This document shows, piece after piece, positions 10,701-17,320 of a DNA stretch of 64,000 nucleotides. Source of the stretch: Pseudomonas nitroreducens. Lineage in GTDB: Bacteria; Pseudomonadota; Gammaproteobacteria; Pseudomonadales; Pseudomonadaceae. Below the pieces are notes generated by a model. That model worked only from the letters and a program-made list of their open reading frames with translations, was not told the DNA's origin and made no database searches. Each line of letters opens with the position of its first letter. The stretch's first letter is position 1. The stretch covers positions 248,001 to 312,000 of the forward strand of contig NZ_JALJXP010000001.1 in NCBI RefSeq assembly GCF_024170165.1. Reading direction: 5' to 3'. The translations under genes were made by a program, and so were the position numbers.

Positions 10701-13519
10701 TGATTGCTCTGCGCAATTGGTATCGGACGCTAAGGGACAAGTGTGGACGCGGATTCGGCGGCAATGTCTGGATTGCAGAGTATCTGCTCAAAGAAAATGC
10801 TCAGGTACTTGAGCACATGCTAGGTGATGCGAGCGAGCTGAAAGAATACCTCTCGGATGTACTGTCCCATCGCAGTGAGTTGGAGAACACTCTCCCTCTG
10901 GATAGTCACCTACTCCAGTCAGAAGACTTGCTGGCTCCCAATGGCCTGTACATGCGACTCATTAAGGAACTGGGCAGCGCACTCAATGCGCTTTTGCCGT
11001 TGATTAGTGAGCAGGCACCGACCACTGGGCGCGTGCTTGCGCTCGCGCAAGCCGTTGAGAACTGGCAGGAACGTGCAGTAGCTCTGCAGAATAATGCCGA
11101 GTTACTCGCGTGTTTGAAGGGAGAACAGCTGCCTCGCTTCGATAACCTAGCCGAGGCGCGTGGTCGCCTAATTGCTTGGCGCCACACCGTATCCTTCGTG
11201 CGCCCAATCATGGCGCTGTCGATACGCCACCTGCTGGTACCTCAACTCGCAGCCTGTACCACCAAACAGGCCGAGCAGTTGGTTGGTGACTGGAACACCC
11301 TAGGGCAGCAACTAGCGAGTACGCTCCAGGCTTGGGAGCGAGCCTTAACCGGCTTTATCGACAAAGCCGACGTAGAACCGGCCAACTGGTGGAAGCGTGT
11401 CGACAAGGATGATCTGACGGCCCTCATGCAACGTCTGCAGTGGGCAGCACAAAACGAAGAGTTGCTTGAGCATTGGCTGGAATACCGCCGATTGCGCAAG
11501 CGGCTTGCTGACTTGGGCTTTGAGGCGGTGATCTTCGCTGTCGAAAACCAAACACTTATGGCAGTAAGCGCCAAAGATGCCTGCCTACTGGGCCTGATGG
11601 ATCTCTGGGCCAAACAAATACTCGAAAACAATCCGGCGCTGGGGCAGTTCTCCGGCAAGGATCAGGAGGCTATCCGAGGTCGCTTTGCCGAGATAGACAG
11701 CCAGCTCACCAAACTTCAACGCGAGCAGTTGGCCGCGAAGATTGATCAACACAAGGTTCCGGAAGGTAACAACTCCGGCAAAGTGAAAGATCGCACCCAA
11801 CTCGCTTTGCTGAAGCATGAGGCTGGTAAGAAAACTCGCCATGAGTCCATTCGCTCGCTGATGCTGCGAGCCCCTGAGGCCCTACAAGGGCTGAAGCCCT
11901 GCTTCATGATGTCGCCCATGGCGGTAGCTCAATACCTGCCAGCCGGCAAAGTGCACTTCGACATCATCGTCATGGACGAAGCCTCGCAGATGCGTCCGGA
12001 AGAAGCCTTAGGCGCCATTTCCCGAGGTAGCCAACTGGTCGTGGTCGGCGACCCCAAACAGCTGCCCCCTACCAGCTTCTTCTCCCGCCAAGGGGGTGAC
12101 GATGACGAGGAAAGTGAAGAGCTATCTCTGGCCCAGGATTCGGAAAGCATCCTCGAAGCGGCCATGCCACTGTTCAAGCTACGCCGCCTGCGTTGGCACT
12201 ATCGTTCGCGTCATGAAAGCCTGATCGCCTTCTCCAACAGGGCCTTCTACGACAGCAACCTGGTGGTTTACCCGTCACCTCATCGCGAATCAAACGAGTT
12301 CGGCGTGAAGTTTGTGCGGGTGGCACGCGGCCGTTTCGTCGAGCAACGTAACATTGAAGAAGCGGAGATCGTTGCCAAGGCAATCGAACACCATTTGCTC
12401 CACCGCCCTGAAGAGTCGCTCGGCGTCGTCGCCATGAACGTCAAGCAAGCCGAACAAATCGACCGCGCTCTGGAGCAACTTGCCAAGCAGAATCCAGCGC
12501 TGCAGGAGGCCTTCAGCCGTAACGAAGAAAGCGATGAGCCGCTGTTCATCAAGAACCTGGAGAACGTCCAGGGGGATGAGCGGGACGTCATCTACATCTC
12601 CACCACCTATGGCCCGATGGAGATCGGCGGCAGCGTGCCCCAGCGCTTTGGCCCTATCAACGGAGCAGATGGTTGGCGCCGTCTGAACGTGCTGTTTACC
12701 CGCTCTAAGAAGCGCATGCAGGTATTCGCTTCCTTCACTGCCAGTGACGTAGTTGCTACAGGCACATCAAGCCGTGGTGTGCTGGCCCTACGTGACTTCC
12801 TGCAGTTCGCCGAATCCGGTCATATGCCTCATATTCGCGAAACGGGTAGAGCTTCTGACAGCGACTTCGAGGTAGCCGTTATCGAAGCGCTTGAGCGCCA
12901 TGGCTATCAGTGTGAGCCGCAAGTCGGCGTGGCCGGTTTCTTCATCGACCTCGCCGTGCGCGACCCAGGTCAGCCCGGCCGCTACCTGATGGGCATCGAG
13001 TGTGATGGTGCGGCCTATCATTCCGCTAAGTCAGCTCGCGACCGCGACCGTCTGCGTCAGAGCGTCTTGGAACAGCTCGGCTGGCGTATTCGCCGCATCT
13101 GGTCGGTGGACTGGTTCCGCAACGCCAAGCTGCAACTTGAACCTATTCTCCAGGAGCTCGCCGCACTGCGTACCGAGCCAGTTATGGAGATAGCGCTAGA
13201 GCCGGCCGAAGAACAGATTATTCAGCTCGTTGCCGAAGAGCAGAGCCAGCACGCCCAGCACATCGCCCAAGAAGGCGGTACCAGCCTACGGGAGAAACTG
13301 ATCTATCTGGATCAGCAGATCATTCGTACTGCCCTACCGACCACGCCAGATAATCGTCGGTTGCTGCGCCCCGCAATGCTAGAAGCCTTATTGGAGTTCA
13401 AGCCGGTCGACCGCAACGAATTTCAACAGAGGCTGCCGGGCTACCTTCGCGAGGGCACCGATCCGATCGAAGGGCGCTTCATCGATGATGTACTTTCCCT
13501 AATCGCTGACTACGCATAA
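7784..13519 (+). CDS. Giant DUF4011-type SF1 helicase with C-terminal PD-(D/E)xK nuclease
   Basis: This protein has 1911 residues. Near 125-160 is the DUF4011-type segment LRSRLLDLSARNRLLNF. An SF1 (UvrD/Upf1-like) helicase has Walker A EGPPGTGKSQT near 464, a long helical insertion (about 500-1350), motif II VMDEASQM near 1396 and GDPKQLPPTSFF shortly after. Near 1720-1740 a Vsr/MTES_1575-like nuclease domain reads FIDLAVRD...GIECDGAAYHS with a downstream RDRDRLRQ helix. The last 130 residues form a helical tail. Large helicase-nuclease fusions of this type recur in bacterial defence islands. I cannot assign it to one named system. The ATG at 7793 is an alternative start, and neither has a strong ribosome site. 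Its neighbours are the restriction genes and a HEPN protein. Confidence 0.88.
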   Translation: MNYMTVQSPASRPLTVNERKLVQDWILDLVPGDGAAVGNKTLKQRLEQKAELHDFAVSDEEYWSIREELIVRGKLQKGSGRGGSVFRFDSKWKPSPQQTVDEQTNWEDLDEPASDSPESLEKLRSRLLDLSARNRLLNFSHARSKRFARIIDELPDQLFELLTNDQTMRFAPVPEPTERQLIEQGYLKFDEQTGSVRELKKPPTAETWAQILGMQTSYELPTESEAPSDKHADDAIQTLYYPTELESRLQILHAQSRLSLDETGANILYLALGFLEWDESVAGKNSPRLAPLMLLPVRLEKGKLNPKTATFDYEVLYTGEDILTNLSLREKLRRDFGIALPRITEDLLPEEYFARVRETVLEVKPDWKLHRFASLGLFEFGKLMMYLDLEPGKNQVLLQSGLVQRLIGLADSERPESTANGFSSEHAIDELQDVHLNYPLIDDADSSQHSALVDVIRGEDLVIEGPPGTGKSQTITNMISAAMAQGKKVLFVAEKRAALEVVKNRLARAGLGEFCLELHSHKSQKSAVAASIGQRISNRGSYRQPGQLSDLINNYERLKQQLNEHVRQLHTQHAATGLTAHQILMQATRLRESLAIRPADFHPANAVNLDKNQVYEQAGYFAHIYTKTAEEAGQSGQLETHPWFGCTKTQISGIERADILLQLKHTITALDELRAIRAKSSAHLKAAEVASFSPKAIHQLASALSAMPMPKGDEDWEVISQLDASSCEALQAWLEGMDQLTEQQVTLNQALHPSVIGSPQALETIKKSCVQIRQHNDSGDLKLDALLELIQEANELIDEAPRVQLLIQSIAKTSTAQLLRADKQGIEQLRLLLDLVLQMPIALAEWRHKRFEEASLDRVLPELSELLTQIKQLEEQSARVFTLDRLPSYSRLEDLQRVLADGSLLRWFKSDWRAAKAEVSAMIRPGIKLKAALQTLPDSIAYKRQQHRLATESSFREALGDHFRGELTRTAELIALRNWYRTLRDKCGRGFGGNVWIAEYLLKENAQVLEHMLGDASELKEYLSDVLSHRSELENTLPLDSHLLQSEDLLAPNGLYMRLIKELGSALNALLPLISEQAPTTGRVLALAQAVENWQERAVALQNNAELLACLKGEQLPRFDNLAEARGRLIAWRHTVSFVRPIMALSIRHLLVPQLAACTTKQAEQLVGDWNTLGQQLASTLQAWERALTGFIDKADVEPANWWKRVDKDDLTALMQRLQWAAQNEELLEHWLEYRRLRKRLADLGFEAVIFAVENQTLMAVSAKDACLLGLMDLWAKQILENNPALGQFSGKDQEAIRGRFAEIDSQLTKLQREQLAAKIDQHKVPEGNNSGKVKDRTQLALLKHEAGKKTRHESIRSLMLRAPEALQGLKPCFMMSPMAVAQYLPAGKVHFDIIVMDEASQMRPEEALGAISRGSQLVVVGDPKQLPPTSFFSRQGGDDDEESEELSLAQDSESILEAAMPLFKLRRLRWHYRSRHESLIAFSNRAFYDSNLVVYPSPHRESNEFGVKFVRVARGRFVEQRNIEEAEIVAKAIEHHLLHRPEESLGVVAMNVKQAEQIDRALEQLAKQNPALQEAFSRNEESDEPLFIKNLENVQGDERDVIYISTTYGPMEIGGSVPQRFGPINGADGWRRLNVLFTRSKKRMQVFASFTASDVVATGTSSRGVLALRDFLQFAESGHMPHIRETGRASDSDFEVAVIEALERHGYQCEPQVGVAGFFIDLAVRDPGQPGRYLMGIECDGAAYHSAKSARDRDRLRQSVLEQLGWRIRRIWSVDWFRNAKLQLEPILQELAALRTEPVMEIALEPAEEQIIQLVAEEQSQHAQHIAQEGGTSLREKLIYLDQQIIRTALPTTPDNRRLLRPAMLEALLEFKPVDRNEFQQRLPGYLREGTDPIEGRFIDDVLSLIADYA

Positions 13520-13582
13520 AGCAGATCAACTAACACTCTGCATGGATTGGACAATCCATGCAGCACTTTCCCAGGAGTCGGT

Positions 13583-13879
13583 ATGAACACAGAGCTCATT
13601 GAGGCACTTCTCTCTCGGCTTGTAGACGTTAATGAAAATATTCTGGAGAGCATTAACGATTTAAGGGGTGATATTAAGGAAATAAAAGACGAGCTAAACT
13701 GGATAAATGACCACTCATTTGCAAGTACGTTGCTCAATCGTATCGACGAAGCGTCCTCAAATATTTCAGAAGAGCTCAATTGGACGAAAGATCTCTCGTT
13801 TGCAAAAACTTTAATTGACGGGGTTGACAATATTTCGTCAAGCCTGACAAATATCGATATGAATACTTCGAGTCTATAA
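13583..13879 (+). CDS. Small acidic protein with a duplicated ELNW-SFA-TL motif
   Basis: This 98-residue protein is preceded by AGGAG at 13573-13577, five bases before the ATG, which decides the start over an upstream ATG at 13547. It is polar and predicted helical, with a heptad-like N-terminal half. It contains a tandem imperfect repeat of about 26 residues: ELNWINDHSFASTLLNRID is followed by ELNWTKDLSFAKTLIDGVD. Base composition is clearly more AT-rich than in the flanking genes. It lies 63 bp after the giant helicase and before the HEPN gene, so a role as a small partner of either is plausible but unproven. I do not recognise a family. Confidence 0.7.
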   Translation: MNTELIEALLSRLVDVNENILESINDLRGDIKEIKDELNWINDHSFASTLLNRIDEASSNISEELNWTKDLSFAKTLIDGVDNISSSLTNIDMNTSSL

Positions 13880-14138
13880 TTTTTATAAAAATATAAACTA
13901 TGGCTCTGCAGGAAAATTGGCCAGCCCCTCAAAGCACATTGTCGGTTGCTCAGCTGCAGGTGCCTGCTGAGGTAGTGGTACACCAGCGATTCACGCGACC
14001 GGGAGGAATAGAGCCGATCAGCACTTCGAGCCGCTGGTTCCGGGTTAATCAGGGTGGTCGTAGCGGTTTGAGTAGGTCATTGTAGATCGGGAGTGGCGAC
14101 TCCACTCTGGCAGTCGCCAACCAGTAGACAGGATGATT

Positions 14139-15185
14139 ATGAAGCTGGTTCGAGATGCACGCACTCTGAAAGCCAAGGCACTCAGCTCTCTTCGCACAGG
14201 GATGCAGGCATTCAATAGCTTCAATGAGGACGGGCGCATCACCACGGTGTTGCTACATCTTCAGCATGCCTGCGAGATGCTGCTGAAAGCAGTATTGGTG
14301 CAGAACCAGGCCAACGTGTTCGACAAAGTCACCGGACGCTCCATCTCCTTCGATAAGAGCGTCGGACTGTGCATCGCTCAGTACGGGCTGACAGCCGAGG
14401 AAGCGGGTGTGATGCGTGCAGTCGATAGTTTGCGCGATGCGGCCCAGCACTGGTTCGTCGTAGTCGCCGAGGACCTGCTGTATCTCAATACGCGGGCACT
14501 GATTACCGCCTTTGATGCCTACCTCCAGCGAGCCCTGGAGGATGCCTTGATCCAGCATATCCCTGCTCGGGTACTGCCTGTCTCGACCATGCCCCCGGGC
14601 GATTTCGAGTTTCTGGTGGATCGGGAGTATCGCCTGGTCAGGGAGCTGCTGGAGCCCGGTAGACGACATCGAGATGAGGCTCGGGCGCGCATCCGTTCGC
14701 TGCTCGCGCTGGAGTCGATCGCCGTCGAAGAAGTGGAGGTTTCAGAACGCGACATCGACCGCATTGAAAAGGCCATACGTGCCGGACAAGGGATTCTCGA
14801 GGTTTTCCCGCGCTTGTCTACCGTAGGAACCCGCACCGATGGTGAGGGCGTGAATCTGGTCGTGCACTTCACCAAGAAGGAAGGCGCGCCTGTGCGCTAT
14901 ATCGGCGGTGATGACCCTGCCGACGCAGCGGCGGTGCGGGAGTTGGATCTCCAGAAGAAGTTTCACCTGGGTGCAGCCGACCTTGCGCAGAAGGTCGGCC
15001 TGACACAGCCCAAGGCTAAGCTATTACGAGCTCACCTCGGGATTGATGAAGATGTGAATTGCCGGCATGTCTTCGAATTTGGCTCGACCCGGATTCCGCG
15101 CTTTTCCGACAATGCCTTTGTACGTATGCGCGATGCTCTGAACGATCTCGACATCGAAGAGCTCTGGCGGGCGCGCCCGCGATAG
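14139..15185 (+). CDS. DUF3644 HEPN-like protein
   Basis: The protein has 348 residues. Its N-terminal third matches the DUF3644 pattern: a paired helix with MQAFNSFNEDGRITTVLLHLQHACEML in two parts, then LLKAVL. Residues about 99-104 form RDAAQH, an RX4H motif as found in HEPN ribonucleases. The C-terminal half includes a helix-turn-helix-like segment (LAQKVGLTQPKAKLLRAHLGI) near 280-300. The ATG at 14139 is preferred over 14133 because CAGG lies six bases upstream. HEPN proteins often act as RNA-cleaving toxins in phage defence, and its position at the end of the defence block fits. A toxin function is inference. Confidence 0.78.
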   Translation: MKLVRDARTLKAKALSSLRTGMQAFNSFNEDGRITTVLLHLQHACEMLLKAVLVQNQANVFDKVTGRSISFDKSVGLCIAQYGLTAEEAGVMRAVDSLRDAAQHWFVVVAEDLLYLNTRALITAFDAYLQRALEDALIQHIPARVLPVSTMPPGDFEFLVDREYRLVRELLEPGRRHRDEARARIRSLLALESIAVEEVEVSERDIDRIEKAIRAGQGILEVFPRLSTVGTRTDGEGVNLVVHFTKKEGAPVRYIGGDDPADAAAVRELDLQKKFHLGAADLAQKVGLTQPKAKLLRAHLGIDEDVNCRHVFEFGSTRIPRFSDNAFVRMRDALNDLDIEELWRARPR

Positions 15186-15195
15186 GCTGAGTGGG

Positions 15196-15426
15196 CTAAA
15201 GCGCCACCGTCAGCACCTTGATCCCGATTCCTTGGCAGAACCGCCCCACTGCCGTTAGCGAGCGCCACACTCTTACGGGCTCACGCCGTGAGCGCACCGG
15301 CAGCCATTTCACCCCGAGGCGCAGCTCCAGGCGCCAGGTTTCCCCATCGCGCAGCACGCGAAATTCCCGCGCCGCGCCGGTCTCGACCAGCGCCTGCAGG
15401 GTGTCCTGCTCAATGGCTTTTTTCAT
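15196..15426 (-). CDS. Small conserved island protein (ParC-partition-associated-like)
   Basis: This is a 76-residue basic protein, MKKAIEQDTLQALVETGAAR at the N terminus and VWRSLTAVGRFCQGIGI near the C terminus. The ATG at 15426 follows GGGAGAGCCGGGGCG, so it is preferred to longer reading. From memory, similar short proteins occur on Pseudomonas plasmids and islands and are sometimes labelled partition-associated (ParC family). I have only moderate trust in that label. It is convergent with the DUF3644 gene, 10 bp apart. Confidence 0.6.
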   Translation of the reverse strand: MKKAIEQDTLQALVETGAAREFRVLRDGETWRLELRLGVKWLPVRSRREPVRVWRSLTAVGRFCQGIGIKVLTVAL

Positions 15427-15586
15427 CGCCCCGGCTCTCCCACCCGCCAGTTCCCCGATGTCTGGTATAGCGCAGCATGGCGTGCCGGTAGCCGTCGCCG
15501 GCCAAGCGGTCACCGCCCCTGGTTCAGGTGTGGGGGGCTATTCACCATAACGTCCTATTACGCGCAGTCCACTGCTCTGCAGTGCG

Positions 15587-16597
15587 CTAGAAGTCGGCCT
15601 CGCTGAGGCTTTCGACGCGCATGTTGCCGTGCAGCACCTTGTACAGGGTCAGGCTGATGTCGCTGTACTGATAGCCGGTGGCGGTGCTGAACTGCTCGAC
15701 TTGCAGCAGGCTGGAGCGGAAGTTACAGCCGCTGGCGATGTCCTTGTACTTCACGTAGTACGTCCCTGGGCTGATCTGGCGCAGGGTGAACTTCTGCCCG
15801 GCGGGCACGAAGGCATGCCGCTCCAGGGTGCCGCTGCGTGAGGTGGCGGGGCCCAGTTTGATATACAGCGCGCTGTTGCCCTGGGAGTTGTCGATGCTGA
15901 TTTGCGAGTAACCGGCGTTGTAGGGGATGCCAAACCCACGCACGTAGCCCGCCGTACGCGGCCAGGCACGACCCTTGGGATCCTGTGGCATGGGCTGACA
16001 GCGCGGTACAGGGGGCGCGGCCGGTGCCGTACGGCTGGCGGCGGGGGTTGCGGTCGGCAACAACGGACTGCTGGGCGTCGCCGATGTCGTTGTGGGCGCA
16101 GGGGCAGACGGCGGTACGTAGGCACTGTGGCGTTGACCGTACGAGTCCAGGTAGGACAGCCCGAGCACGAGGGCGAAGCCTAGTGCGCCGATCCAGCGGG
16201 CGGTGCGAAACAGATTGCCGAGCAGTGCGCCCCAGGCGAGCGGAGGCGCGCTTTGACGCTGCTGCGGTGGGGGTGGCGGGGGCGTTTTCGGCGGCGGAGG
16301 CGGTGGTGGCTGCGTGTGGGCGCGGCCGGCCTGGCGCTGGAACTGTTCGAACTGTGCCTGTTGAAAGGCCTGCTCTTGCTGCGCGATCCACTCATCATGC
16401 GAGCGCCGGCGCTGTGGGTCGGAAAGCACCTCGTACGCCTGATTGATCATGGCCATGATCCGCGCGGCCTGCGGATCACCCGGATTCTTATCCGGGTGAT
16501 ACTTCTGTGTCAGGCTCTTATACGCGGCGCGGATGACTTCGGCCGAGGCCGTGCGCGCCACCATCAGGTTGTCGTAGTGCGTACGCGGTTTCTGCAT
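15587..16597 (-). CDS. Membrane-anchored J-domain protein
   Basis: This is a 336-residue protein. Residues about 5-75 are a J domain with YHPDKN (the HPD tripeptide that stimulates DnaK ATPase). A Gln-rich stretch and a proline-run linker follow, then one hydrophobic segment (WIGALGFALVLGLSYL) near 145-160. A low-complexity Pro/Ala/Thr linker leads to a C-terminal domain of about 130 residues that looks like a beta-rich periplasmic or extracytoplasmic fold. The classical DnaJ zinc centre is absent. The start at 16597 has AAGG upstream and removes an unlikely basic N-terminal extension. It probably recruits DnaK to the membrane; the client is unknown. Confidence 0.85.
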   Translation of the reverse strand: MQKPRTHYDNLMVARTASAEVIRAAYKSLTQKYHPDKNPGDPQAARIMAMINQAYEVLSDPQRRRSHDEWIAQQEQAFQQAQFEQFQRQAGRAHTQPPPPPPPKTPPPPPPQQRQSAPPLAWGALLGNLFRTARWIGALGFALVLGLSYLDSYGQRHSAYVPPSAPAPTTTSATPSSPLLPTATPAASRTAPAAPPVPRCQPMPQDPKGRAWPRTAGYVRGFGIPYNAGYSQISIDNSQGNSALYIKLGPATSRSGTLERHAFVPAGQKFTLRQISPGTYYVKYKDIASGCNFRSSLLQVEQFSTATGYQYSDISLTLYKVLHGNMRVESLSEADF

Positions 16598-16708
16598 GTC
16601 CCTTGCCTTGAAGCGCCGCAATCGGCGCCCGGTGCATCCTGGGCGAACTCGCCGGCCACCCTTGGTGGCGAAATGCAATTGTCGGTTGGCACGTTCGTGC
16701 TGGCAAGA

Positions 16709-17017
16709 TCACTCGGTGGGAGGTGACGCGCGGCGCCGAATAACGCCCGCGCTACCGAGCAGCAATAGTCCAGCCGCGATATCCAGCAGCATCCGCAGCT
16801 CTTTGGGGAGATGCAGTTTGGCGAGCGGATTGAAGACCAAGGCGCACAGGCCGTAGGCCCAGGGTAACCAGCGATGCTGACGTTGCGCCGCCAAGTAGGT
16901 GGCGAATATGAAAACCGCGCAGGCCAGCAGGCGCAGGACACTGTAGTAGGCGTACGGTAGGGGGAACGCGCCGGCCATCAGCATGAGACTGCACAGCAGA
17001 ATCACTGGGAAAGGCAT
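16709..17017 (-). CDS. Small three- to four-helix membrane protein (DUF6804-like)
   Basis: The protein has 102 residues starting MPFPVILLCSLMLMAGAF. It has hydrophobic segments near 5-18, 27-45, 52-65 and 80-92, with a basic C terminus. AGGAG lies about ten bases before the ATG. The pattern with LPYAYYSVLRLLAC and NPLAKLHLPKELRMLLDIAAG matches my memory of DUF6804 membrane proteins; function unknown. It is divergent from the 48-residue gene at 17119, and the two share a 100-bp intergenic region. Confidence 0.7.
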   Translation of the reverse strand: MPFPVILLCSLMLMAGAFPLPYAYYSVLRLLACAVFIFATYLAAQRQHRWLPWAYGLCALVFNPLAKLHLPKELRMLLDIAAGLLLLGSAGVIRRRASPPTE

Positions 17018-17118
17018 GGAGGGACTCCTGAGGGGCGAATGAACGAAAGCAGAGGAAAGTCTTTTCTGCGCCCGGCGCAATTGTAGGTTGGGGACTCCAA
17101 CCCCACAGGAGTTGCCCC

Positions 17119-17265
17119 ATGAGCCATCACAACAAGCATCACGCCAATCAATCCAATCCGAACCATCCGAGCCACCAGGCGGCTCAGGACAATCGGTCGA
17201 ACCAGCTGAACCCGAACAACCCTGCGTACCACAGCAGCCGGCAAGCACCGAAGCCCGGCAAATAA
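17119..17265 (+). CDS. 48-residue His/Asn-rich hydrophilic protein
   Basis: The ATG at 17119 is preceded by CAGGAG with seven bases between, and the frame closes at TAA 17263-17265. The product starts MSHHNKHHANQSNPNHPSH and ends with NQLNPNNPAYHSSR followed by a short basic tail. It is very hydrophilic, without Cys or Trp. From memory, short proteins with HANQ...NQLNPNN..Y..SR are common in Proteobacteria and often sit on islands, with no known function. A small hairpin (GGTTGG/CCAACC, 17083-17099) precedes the ribosome site, and a stronger hairpin follows the gene. Confidence 0.65.
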   Translation: MSHHNKHHANQSNPNHPSHQAAQDNRSNQLNPNNPAYHSSRQAPKPGK

Positions 17266-17279
17266 CCAGGCATGGTAGG

Positions 17280-17301
17280 CCGGGGAATCCTCCTTCCCCG
17301 G
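17280..17301 (+). terminator. Hairpin after the 48-residue gene
   Basis: CCGGGGAA and TTCCCCGG pair around a six-base loop, 15 bp after the stop codon and 20 bp before the next start. There is no T tract, so it may be a weak terminator, an RNA-processing hairpin or an attenuator for the next gene. Confidence 0.4.
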
Positions 17302-17320
17302 TCTGACAAGGAGCGTAAAA

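Noticed and set aside
13900-14085. 61-codon frame between the small repeat protein and the DUF3644 gene
   Set aside because: No ribosome site, no recognisable sequence, and composition unlike either neighbour's coding DNA.
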